A program made the translations under genes and the position numbers. The notes under the pieces were generated by a model. It was not told the origin of the DNA, did no database searches, and saw only the letters and a program-made list of their open reading frames with translations. Of a stretch of DNA of 12,641 nt, positions 7,067 to 12,641 are shown piece by piece (the first letter of the stretch is position 1; each line of letters starts with the position of its first letter). Source of the stretch: an uncultured Limosilactobacillus sp. (GTDB lineage: Bacteria; Bacillota; Bacilli; Lactobacillales; Lactobacillaceae); the NCBI GenBank assembly GCA_944326735.1, contig CALVFC010000030.1, positions 1 to 12,641 of the forward strand, in the 5' to 3' direction.

Positions 7067-7399
7067 TCATTTACGAATAAACTTTTGATCACTCGATGGC
7101 ATTCCATGTTCATCAGTAACGAAACGTTCAACGCGCATGTGCAGGTCGTACTTTTCTCGTAAGTCAGCGAGTTCCTGCATCATTGGTGACTTGTGGTGAG
7201 CATCTAACGCTTTCTGGTCACGCCAACTATCAATTAAAAGAATTGTCTCTGGATCGTGCAGTGGTTGAAAATAATCATAACGTTCATTCCCGGGTTCATT
7301 GCGAATCCGTTGCGCAACACCGGTTCGCTCCATTTCATCAGCAAACCGTTTGGCACTGCCGTTCTGTCCGGTATAATAAAGGTTCACTACTAAACTCAT
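7067..7399 (-). CDS. Antibiotic biosynthesis monooxygenase-fold protein (putative quinol monooxygenase)
   Basis: A 110-residue protein of the ABM / dimeric alpha-beta barrel family, the group that includes YgiN-like quinol monooxygenases. AAGGAGG precedes the ATG at 7399. The N-terminal strand VVNLYYT, the helix with AKRFADEME, the central IRNEPGNERYDYFQPLHDPETILLIDSW and the following helix DAHHKSPMMQELADL match the usual strand-helix-strand layout: an acidic or glycine turn, an aromatic strand, then W at the end of the strand and HH/S in the next helix. Such proteins act on quinol-type or similar small molecules, or may have only a binding role; the substrate here is unknown. It sits 30 bases upstream of the alcohol dehydrogenase start and 31 bases downstream of an aldo/keto reductase, so co-transcription is likely. 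Confidence 0.8.
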   Translation of the reverse strand: MSLVVNLYYTGQNGSAKRFADEMERTGVAQRIRNEPGNERYDYFQPLHDPETILLIDSWRDQKALDAHHKSPMMQELADLREKYDLHMRVERFVTDEHGMPSSDQKFIRK

Positions 7400-7430
7400 C
7401 GTGTTACCTCCTTACTTCATAGTGGTCATT

Positions 7431-8291
7431 TTATTGATTGGCACCTGGACGACCGCCATTCACAATTGTTTCAATTGCTTTAGGATCATGAGGATTGAAA
7501 AATTGACTTGCTTTACGATCAAGTTCGCCAATCAACTGCATTTCATTTTCTGACAAGGAGAAATCAAAAGCGTCAATATTTTCTTGGATACGATCCTGGT
7601 GAACACTCTTGGGAATAACAATAATGCCTCGTTGCATTAACCACCGGAGGATAACTTGACCGGTAGTTTTACGATGTTCTTGGGCAATCTTCTTGAGAAC
7701 TGTGTTAGTAAAGATTTGATCTTTACCTTCTGCAAACGGTGCCCAAGCTTCAACCTGAATACCTTGGCTTTGATTGAAACGAAGATTTGCTTTCTGCTGA
7801 TTCCATGGGTTAGTCTCTAACTGGTTGATTGCCGGCTTGACACTATTAAAGAGCATTAAATTAGTAACCTGATCTGGCGAAAAGTTAGAAACGCCGATTG
7901 CGCGTAACTTCCCCGCCTGATAAGCCTTTTCCATTGCTCGCCATGCATTAAAGACATCCCCATATGGCATATGAATCAAATATAGGTCAATGTAGTCCAG
8001 GCCAATCTTTGTCAACGAATGGTCAATTGCTTTCTGCGGCTTTATTCCCTGGTAATCCTGTATCCACATTTTAGAAGTAACAAAGAATTGGTCACGAGGA
8101 ATACCACTATCTCTAATTGCTTTACCAACAGCGGCCTCGTTTCCGTAAGTTGCTGCTGTGTCAAATAAACGATACCCAGCTTTAATGGCATCAGTCACAG
8201 CTTGATAGCACTCATGTAAATTATCCATCTGAAAAACACCAAAGCCCAGCTGCGGCATTGTGATTCCATTATTAAGAGTAACTGATTGCAT
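7431..8291 (-). CDS. Aldo/keto reductase (AKR5-like, about 286 aa)
   Basis: A TIM-barrel NADPH-dependent reductase of aldehydes and ketones. AAGGAGG precedes the ATG at 8291. The catalytic tetrad is visible: D44 and Y49 in FDTAATYGNE, K74 in VTSKMW, H107 in LIHMP. The GVSNF motif follows (about residues 138-142), and the C-terminal cofactor-binding IPKSVHQDRIQEN (around residue 236-248) fits NADPH use. The N-terminus (LNNGITMPQLGFG) is typical of YtbE/YvgN-type 2,5-diketogluconate reductase-like enzymes, which reduce methylglyoxal and other carbonyls. It is a clear paralogue of the reductase at 10934-11767. The gap to the upstream reductase is 24 bases. Confidence 0.9.
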   Translation of the reverse strand: MQSVTLNNGITMPQLGFGVFQMDNLHECYQAVTDAIKAGYRLFDTAATYGNEAAVGKAIRDSGIPRDQFFVTSKMWIQDYQGIKPQKAIDHSLTKIGLDYIDLYLIHMPYGDVFNAWRAMEKAYQAGKLRAIGVSNFSPDQVTNLMLFNSVKPAINQLETNPWNQQKANLRFNQSQGIQVEAWAPFAEGKDQIFTNTVLKKIAQEHRKTTGQVILRWLMQRGIIVIPKSVHQDRIQENIDAFDFSLSENEMQLIGELDRKASQFFNPHDPKAIETIVNGGRPGANQ

Positions 8292-8315
8292 TCCAAGAAC
8301 CTCCTTGTTAGCTCA

Positions 8316-9320
8316 CTACTTAACATCCTTGGGCAACATCCCCACCGGATTCTGATCAAGGGCACCAACAATTTCATGAGCGGTGTACGGTTCATCGAGG
8401 TATTTAACTTCATCGGGGGTTAGCTCAATATCGACAGCCTGTGCGGCATCATCTAGGTATTGGGATTTAGTTGCCCCAACGATTGGCGCTGTGACGCCTT
8501 TTGCCCATTGCCAGGCTAAGGCAATCTGCGACATCTTGACATGGTGTTGAGTAGCTAATTCGGCGACCCGTTCAATAATCGGCATATCTTGTTGCTGAGC
8601 GTGATCATACTTAGCGCGCTCTGAAGTATCAGTTGCCGTCCGCTTAGAATTTCCTTCCCAGGTTGGCCGCGTGAGGTGACCGCTGGCAAGTGGACTATAT
8701 GGCATCAATATCACGCCATCCTGCTGGCAGATGGGAATCAGTTCCCGTTCATCTTCGCGATAAAGCAGGTTATAATGATTCTCCATCGCGACGAACTGGT
8801 GCCAATCATTCTTTTCAGCGATATGCTGCATATTTTGGAATTGATAACCATACATAGCTGAGGCCCCAATCGCCCGGACCTTTCCCTCTGTGACCAGGTT
8901 ATTCAAAGCTTCCATGGTCTCTTCAATTGGGTGATCGTAGTCAAAACGATGAATAATGTAGAGGTCTAAATAGTCAGTGCCAAGCCGCTTAAGGGTACCA
9001 TCGATTTCTCGGTTGATTGCCTCTTTTGAAAGACGACCATCGTTGAAATAGACCTTACTAGCTAAGACAACATGGTCTCGCGGAATCTGGTGTTTTTTCA
9101 GTGAGTTACCGATATATTCTTCACTGGTTCCCATCCCATATACATTTGCCGTATCAAAGAAGTTGATTCCAAGACTCAGGGCGTGTTGAACCACTTTATC
9201 GGTTTGTTCTTCATCTAAAATCCACCGGTAAGTTTTCATTGCAGGCTTGCCAAAGCTCATCCCGCCAACAGTTAACTTTGAGATTTTAATATCCGTTTGT
9301 GGAATATGACTATACTTCAT
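8316..9320 (-). CDS. Aldo/keto reductase (longer YajO/Tas-like type, 334 aa)
   Basis: An aldo/keto reductase of the longer subgroup that includes L-glyceraldehyde 3-phosphate reductase-like and YajO/Tas-like enzymes. Catalytic residues are D56 and Y61 (FDTANVYG), K89 (LASKV) and H124 (YIIHRFD). Further conserved features are KVRAIGASAM (about 146-155), the SPLASGHLTR loop and the cofactor-binding PIVGATKSQYLDDA near residues 275-288. AAGGAAGTGAT lies just before the ATG at 9320. It belongs to a different subgroup from its two neighbours at 7431 and 10934, suggesting a different carbonyl substrate range. It follows the LysR gene after a 72-base gap that could hold a secondary promoter or operator. 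Confidence 0.9.
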   Translation of the reverse strand: MKYSHIPQTDIKISKLTVGGMSFGKPAMKTYRWILDEEQTDKVVQHALSLGINFFDTANVYGMGTSEEYIGNSLKKHQIPRDHVVLASKVYFNDGRLSKEAINREIDGTLKRLGTDYLDLYIIHRFDYDHPIEETMEALNNLVTEGKVRAIGASAMYGYQFQNMQHIAEKNDWHQFVAMENHYNLLYREDERELIPICQQDGVILMPYSPLASGHLTRPTWEGNSKRTATDTSERAKYDHAQQQDMPIIERVAELATQHHVKMSQIALAWQWAKGVTAPIVGATKSQYLDDAAQAVDIELTPDEVKYLDEPYTAHEIVGALDQNPVGMLPKDVK

Positions 9321-9352
9321 TACTCATCACTTCCTTAACTTAATTATGAAAT

Positions 9353-9393
9353 GATAAGTTACAGATGTTAATTACCTATAGCTAGTACTTATC
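9353..9393. repeat. 7-bp inverted repeat between the LysR and reductase genes
   Basis: GATAAGT (9353-9359) and ACTTATC (9387-9393) are perfect inverted arms separated by 27 bp, filling most of the only sizeable gap inside the gene train. It could be a LysR operator or an mRNA stem that modulates expression of the downstream genes. No convincing -35/-10 pair was found here. Confidence 0.4.
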
Positions 9394-10277
9394 TACTCAT
9401 TTTGGGCATAGATATTGTGCTTGAGTTGCTCAATAAATTTTTGGGTTGCTTCAGTCAATGTAGTTCCCTTGGGCCAAATTAGGAATTGCTCTTGGTAGCG
9501 CTCGGGAGAAAACGGAATAAACTTCAAATTGGTTGTGGATGGTTGTGGCGCCCCTTCAATACAGACCACGTTACCAATGCCGGCCTGGGCAAGATAACTG
9601 ACATTGGTTAGCAAGTTAGACTCAGCTACGATGTTCAAATGCTGCCCCTGCACCAATTCATTTAGGTCTTGGTAGAAAAGATCCCGGTGGGGGATGATCA
9701 ATGGGACATCCACTAACTCTTTTGCAGTAACGACTGAATGCTTGGCTAATTCGTTATCTGGCCGTACTAACAGTCCCCACCGATCCTGAACGGGTAACTC
9801 GATAGTATGGTACTTAACCGTGCTAATTGGTGAACTAACTACACCAAGCTCAAGGATTCCCTGGTCAAGTCGTTCCTGGATGTCTTCACCATCGGCGTCA
9901 TAAAAATCATAGCTTACATGCGGGTACTGTTTTTGAAAACCGGCCAGTGCGGGTATCAACACCTTCGTGGCTTCGGATTCTACACATCCGATGTGAATCG
10001 TGCCAGTTAAATCATTGTTACTAATCGTCGCAACCATTTGATTGGCCTGGTCCAGTTCAATCAGTATCCGACGAACCTTCTTTTCATAGGTACTGCCGGC
10101 TTTGGTTAGATACATGTGACGTCTTGCTCTAGTAAATAGAGGCGTATTAAGTTGGGACTCAAGTTGTTGAATTTGTCGGCTAAGGGTGGGCTGGGAAATG
10201 TGTAATTCCCGTGCAGCCGCTGATATAGTCCCCTGTTTAGCTACAACTAAAAAATACCGTAAAATTCTTGTTTCCAT
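9393..10277 (-). CDS. LysR-family transcriptional regulator
   Basis: A 294-residue LysR-type regulator of standard length. The N-terminal winged HTH is clear: LRYFLVVAKQGTISAAAREL with recognition helix SQPTLSRQIQQLE (residues about 6-40) and the wing PLFTRARRHMYLTKAG. A linker helix (about 65-87) leads to a LysR_substrate-type effector domain beginning near TGTIHIGCVESE (about 91-102). AGGTG lies about 7 bases before the ATG at 10277. It is embedded in, and co-directional with, the reductase genes, unlike the usual divergent LysR layout. It probably tunes the downstream reductase section or responds to the same stress; the inducer is unknown. Confidence 0.9.
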   Translation of the reverse strand: METRILRYFLVVAKQGTISAAARELHISQPTLSRQIQQLESQLNTPLFTRARRHMYLTKAGSTYEKKVRRILIELDQANQMVATISNNDLTGTIHIGCVESEATKVLIPALAGFQKQYPHVSYDFYDADGEDIQERLDQGILELGVVSSPISTVKYHTIELPVQDRWGLLVRPDNELAKHSVVTAKELVDVPLIIPHRDLFYQDLNELVQGQHLNIVAESNLLTNVSYLAQAGIGNVVCIEGAPQPSTTNLKFIPFSPERYQEQFLIWPKGTTLTEATQKFIEQLKHNIYAQNE

Positions 10278-10300
10278 GTTAGCACCTGCGAATAGTTGAA

Positions 10301-10918
10301 TTAGGATGTGGAATCAGTCATGTTCTTAGTGATACTGATATTTCTCCTTGAATACATCTTATCATTACCAATCAGCTGAGTCGCAAATTTAACCAGTGAG
10401 GGGATTGTGGTGATGTAGCCTCGCGCTGACTCGCCTTTGGTGGTCAGCACGAAGTCATTCTCATCGCCTGGCCGTAAAAATCCTGGCCGAAGGATGGTGT
10501 AGTTAAGGCTACTATTCGTAATGATGTCAGCCGCCTGCCGATTTGCTAGTTGGGCCTGATTATTTGCTAGATTATCCTTACCATCCATGGCATCTGGAAT
10601 TTCGTTATAGATACCAACAGCCGCAGTAAATATTAGCCGCCGAACATTTGTCTCCGGCATGATTTTGACCAGGTTTTCCGCAACCTGGGGAAGTTGCTTG
10701 CCAGAGATCGCACAATAAACCACATTCTGTCCCCGTAACACTTGTTTGAGGATGGTCGGGTCTAATACATCTCCAGATATCGGTCGAGTGCGAGTTTGTG
10801 GTGTTAGCTGGTCGGTATGTCTAGCAACTAGGGTCAAATAATTGTCGGTGGTCGTCAATAATTCTTTGGTTAGTGCCGCCCCTAGCGTGCCAGTGGCTCC
10901 CAAAATCAATACATTCAT
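10301..10918 (-). CDS. NAD(P)-binding Rossmann-fold protein (atypical SDR, NmrA-like)
   Basis: A 205-residue protein of the atypical short-chain dehydrogenase / NAD(P)H-binding group. The nucleotide-binding GATGTLG motif is at residues 7-13, a conserved LIFTAAVGIYNE stretch at about 95-106, and YTILRPG at about 140-146, a placement typical of these proteins. The start is set at the ATG at 10918: AGGGGGTGA (10927-10935) lies 8 bases upstream, whereas the longer GTG start at 10930 falls inside that ribosome binding site. The SD overlaps the TAG stop of the upstream reductase, so the two genes are tightly coupled. It could be a quinone or flavin reductase or a redox-sensing protein; the reaction cannot be read from the sequence. 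Confidence 0.85.
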   Translation of the reverse strand: MNVLILGATGTLGAALTKELLTTTDNYLTLVARHTDQLTPQTRTRPISGDVLDPTILKQVLRGQNVVYCAISGKQLPQVAENLVKIMPETNVRRLIFTAAVGIYNEIPDAMDGKDNLANNQAQLANRQAADIITNSSLNYTILRPGFLRPGDENDFVLTTKGESARGYITTIPSLVKFATQLIGNDKMYSRRNISITKNMTDSTS

Positions 10919-10933
10919 AACAACATTCACCCC

Positions 10934-11767
10934 CTACCATTTCATGGCCGTTTCGACTAGGTGAGGGTCTTCGGAATTTCCGATCAACGGCTGCTGTTTG
11001 TCAAGGGACATGATCGTCTGCAGTTCCTCATCTGTCATTGTAAAATCAAAGATATCGATGTTTTCCTGAATATGTTTTGGGCGGGTACTCTTGGGGATGA
11101 CAATGACCTTTTCCTGGCTGAGGTAGCGCAGCAATATCTGGGCCGGAGTCTTACCGTATTTCTTGGCCAGGGATTCAATCACTGATTCTGTATACATGTG
11201 GTTTCGCCTACCCTGCCCTAGCGGCGCGTATGCCATGATTTGCACACCATACTTGGTCATCCATTTACGAGCTTTCTGCTGCTGACAGTAGACATTCGTT
11301 TCAACCTGATTAATAGCGGGAACGACCTTATTAAACGAGATGAGGTCGACAAGCCGGTCTGGTTCGAAGTTAGATACGCCAATGGCACGTATCCGCTTCT
11401 CCTGATAGAGATTTTCCAAATCATGCCAGGCGTGATAATAGTTACCAAATGGCCAATGGAGGAGGACCAGGTCGAGGTAATCGGTATTTAGCTTGCGCAT
11501 GGATGACAGGACAGTATCTCGTGCATCGTCATATGACTTGAAATTGACCTTGGTGACAAGGAATATATTACGCCGATCAATACCACTGTCCTTTATACCT
11601 TGACCAACTGCTTCCTCATTCCCATACGCTTCTGCGGTATCGATTAGTCGATAGCCTGCTTTAATGGCATTGCTGACTGCATCCGCACATTGCTGGCCGG
11701 TAAGCTGAAAAGTACCAAAACCCAGTAGCGGCATTTTGACGTCATTATTTAGCGTGATGTATTCCAT
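10934..11767 (-). CDS. Aldo/keto reductase (AKR5-like, first gene of the train)
   Basis: A 277-residue NADPH-dependent aldehyde/ketone reductase. The catalytic tetrad is D43 and Y48 (IDTAEAYGNE), K73 (LVTKV) and H104 (LLHWP). GVSNFEPDRL and the C-terminal IPKSTRPKHIQEN complete the family pattern. AAAGGAAG lies about 8 bases before the ATG at 11767. It is the promoter-proximal gene, directly behind a MerR-type promoter and divergent from the MerR gene, so it is the most probable direct target of that regulator. It is clearly paralogous to the reductase at 7431-8291, with matching N-terminal and C-terminal blocks. Confidence 0.9.
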   Translation of the reverse strand: MEYITLNNDVKMPLLGFGTFQLTGQQCADAVSNAIKAGYRLIDTAEAYGNEEAVGQGIKDSGIDRRNIFLVTKVNFKSYDDARDTVLSSMRKLNTDYLDLVLLHWPFGNYYHAWHDLENLYQEKRIRAIGVSNFEPDRLVDLISFNKVVPAINQVETNVYCQQQKARKWMTKYGVQIMAYAPLGQGRRNHMYTESVIESLAKKYGKTPAQILLRYLSQEKVIVIPKSTRPKHIQENIDIFDFTMTDEELQTIMSLDKQQPLIGNSEDPHLVETAMKW

Positions 11768-11816
11768 TGTAAGATCTTCCTTTCAAAACAATGCTTAGCT
11801 ACTTGTGCTAACATTA

Positions 11817-11847
11817 AGTATAGTTAGTTCGTGTAACTCGAAGTCAA
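11817..11847 (-). promoter_or_regulatory. MerR-type promoter (19-bp spacer) with centred operator dyad
   Basis: On the minus strand TTGACT (11842-11847) and TATACT (11817-11822) are separated by 19 bp, the over-long spacing typical of promoters activated by MerR-family proteins through DNA distortion. Within the spacer AGTT (11826-11829) and AACT (11835-11838) form a dyad whose centre, 11832, is exactly the middle of the spacer. A further small inverted repeat, TTAGC...GCTAA (11795-11811), lies at the expected transcription start. The divergent MerR gene starts 23 bases beyond the -35 box. It may use a plus-strand TATAGT (11819-11824) in the same region, which would give autoregulation. Confidence 0.75.
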
Positions 11848-11869
11848 TCATTACGCTAAGGAGACCCAG

Positions 11870-12313
11870 ATGACCTATTCACTAAATGAATTTGCGACCA
11901 TGTTCAATGTTACTGAATATACCCTGCGCTACTATACTGATATTGGTATCTTGCCGTGTACGCGTGATGGGCGTAATCGCCGCATCTTCAGCGAGAAGTC
12001 ACTCAATTGGATGCAAGGAATTACCTGCTTGAAAGGGTGCGGAGCTTCGATAGAGGACATACAAGAGTACTGTCAACTGTGTAAGCTGCCCGAGTCACGG
12101 GAAAATCTGCAGAAACGGTACCAAATCATCCTACGACAGCGCAAGAGAGCCAATCAACGGCTGGCAGAAGCACAGGCCACTGTTGATTATATGAATCACA
12201 AGGTGCGACATTATGAGCAAATCCTGGCAGGCTCTATTCCTGATGATACCAATCCTCAAAAATGGACCAGAGATCATCGACCGACCATGCATTCGCTCAA
12301 AGAAAAAAACTGA
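11870..12313 (+). CDS. MerR-family regulator, AdhR/NmlR-like
   Basis: A 147-residue MerR-type regulator. AAGGAG precedes the ATG by 6-7 bases. The winged HTH covers residues about 2-40 (SLNEFATMFNVTEYTLRYYT, then GRNRRIF), a second helix pair runs to about residue 75, and the long antiparallel dimerisation helix covers about 78-120. Cysteines are at 30, 53, 57, 68 and 71. Cys53, in the ITCLK context, falls at the position of the sensing cysteine of the AdhR/NmlR group (Cys52 in Bacillus subtilis AdhR), which respond to aldehydes and related electrophiles. The C-terminus shows no metal-binding loop of the MerR/CueR type. It is divergent from a reductase gene train, as expected for a carbonyl-responsive regulator. 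The effector assignment is an inference from Cys53 and context. Confidence 0.85.
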   Translation: MTYSLNEFATMFNVTEYTLRYYTDIGILPCTRDGRNRRIFSEKSLNWMQGITCLKGCGASIEDIQEYCQLCKLPESRENLQKRYQIILRQRKRANQRLAEAQATVDYMNHKVRHYEQILAGSIPDDTNPQKWTRDHRPTMHSLKEKN

Positions 12314-12333
12314 ATTATCCAGATTTACATTCA

Positions 12334-12388
12334 ATAATAGCCTGCAACTAATGACTGTTAAGATCGTTAGCGCAGGCTATTATCTGTT
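12334..12388 (+). terminator. Terminator after the MerR gene
   Basis: ATAATAGCCTGC (12334-12345) pairs perfectly with 12372-12383. The stem continues inward through CTAATGA/TCGTTAG with a T·G pair. The tail after it is only moderately T-rich (TCTGTTTAAAT). It starts 20 bases after the MerR stop codon. Confidence 0.7.
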
Positions 12389-12517
12389 TAAATAAACGCC
12401 TAACTTGGTGGCTATCTCCTGTTCCACTCCCCTCTTTGCTTATAAAAGACATTATTTATCTAGCCTTTGAAAAATTTACCATCTGTTAAACTCATCCTCG
12501 CTTTTTAATTCAACAAG

Positions 12518-12526
12518 TGCTAAAAT
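12518..12526 (+). promoter_or_regulatory. Extended -10 promoter candidate for the peptidase gene
   Basis: TGCTAAAAT forms an extended -10 element about 40 bases upstream of the ATG at 12567. It is flanked by GTGC (12517-12520) and GCAC (12530-12533), a short inverted repeat over the -10 box. No good -35 box is apparent. Confidence 0.4.
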
Positions 12527-12566
12527 ATTGCACAATTAAAATTTAATGAGAAAAGGAGGATGCCAT

Positions 12567-12641
12567 ATGGATAGCAAATCACAGGTTGACCTTTTCAAAC
12601 AGTTAATCAAGATTAATACCGTTAATGGTAACGAACTTGCC
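12567..12641 (+). CDS. M20 family peptidase / DapE-ArgE-like deacylase, 5' end only
   Basis: AAAGGAGG (12552-12559) lies 7 bases before an ATG that opens a 25-codon frame to the window edge. The N-terminal sequence includes VDLFKQLIKINTVNGNELA, which matches the opening of M20 metallopeptidases (succinyl-diaminopimelate desuccinylase, acetylornithine deacetylase and related dipeptidases): an amphipathic helix followed by I-x-T/S-V-N-G-N-E. The catalytic domain lies beyond the window, so the substrate cannot be assigned. Confidence 0.75.
   Translation, partial: MDSKSQVDLFKQLIKINTVNGNELA

Noticed and set aside
10919..10930. A GTG start at 10930 for the NAD(P)-binding protein
   Set aside because: The GTG is part of the AGGGGGTGA ribosome binding site; the ATG at 10918 has ideal spacing and starts directly at the Rossmann strand.
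1..12641. Mobile element, prophage, CRISPR array, tRNA or rRNA
   Set aside because: No transposase or phage gene, no regularly spaced repeats, no target-site duplications and no tRNA-like cloverleaf was seen.

Overview
The window looks like a chromosomal segment of a low-to-moderate GC Firmicute, most likely a member of the Lactobacillaceae (Limosilactobacillus-like). This rests on strong AGGAGG-type ribosome binding sites, TGCTAAAAT-style extended -10 elements, short rho-independent terminators, and the kinds of proteins present (PepSY secreted protein, LtrA, YczE/YitT-type membrane protein, many aldo/keto reductases). The species is an inference. No rRNA, tRNA, CRISPR array, insertion sequence or phage gene is visible.

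Left part (1-4660). A gene start runs off the left edge on the minus strand. Upstream of it is a large minus-strand gene for a two-part protein with an N-terminal phospholipase-D-like region and a C-terminal P-loop/AAA-type ATPase, closed by its own terminator. Divergent from it, on the plus strand, are a secreted PepSY-domain protein and an LtrA-family integral membrane protein, each followed by a clear terminator hairpin.

Middle (4661-5986). A decayed, frame-disrupted coding remnant of unknown family abuts a YczE/YitT-like membrane protein with an unusual C-terminal coiled-coil extension.

Right part (5987-12313). This is the most coherent system in the window: a long minus-strand gene train of oxidoreductases, read from right to left as aldo/keto reductase, NAD(P)-binding protein, LysR regulator, aldo/keto reductase, aldo/keto reductase, antibiotic-biosynthesis-monooxygenase-fold protein, zinc alcohol dehydrogenase. 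A MerR-family regulator is transcribed divergently from its head. The shared intergenic region holds a textbook MerR-type promoter: TTGACT and TATACT separated by 19 bp, with a small dyad exactly centred in the spacer. The MerR protein has a cysteine at residue 53, close to the sensing cysteine of the AdhR/NmlR aldehyde-responsive group. I infer a carbonyl/aldehyde stress regulon in which reactive carbonyls are reduced by several NAD(P)H-dependent enzymes. The last gene, the alcohol dehydrogenase, carries an in-frame TAA at codon 50 and is probably inactive in this strain.

Right edge (12314-12641). After the MerR terminator, a new plus-strand gene starts that resembles an M20 (DapE/ArgE-like) peptidase and runs off the window.
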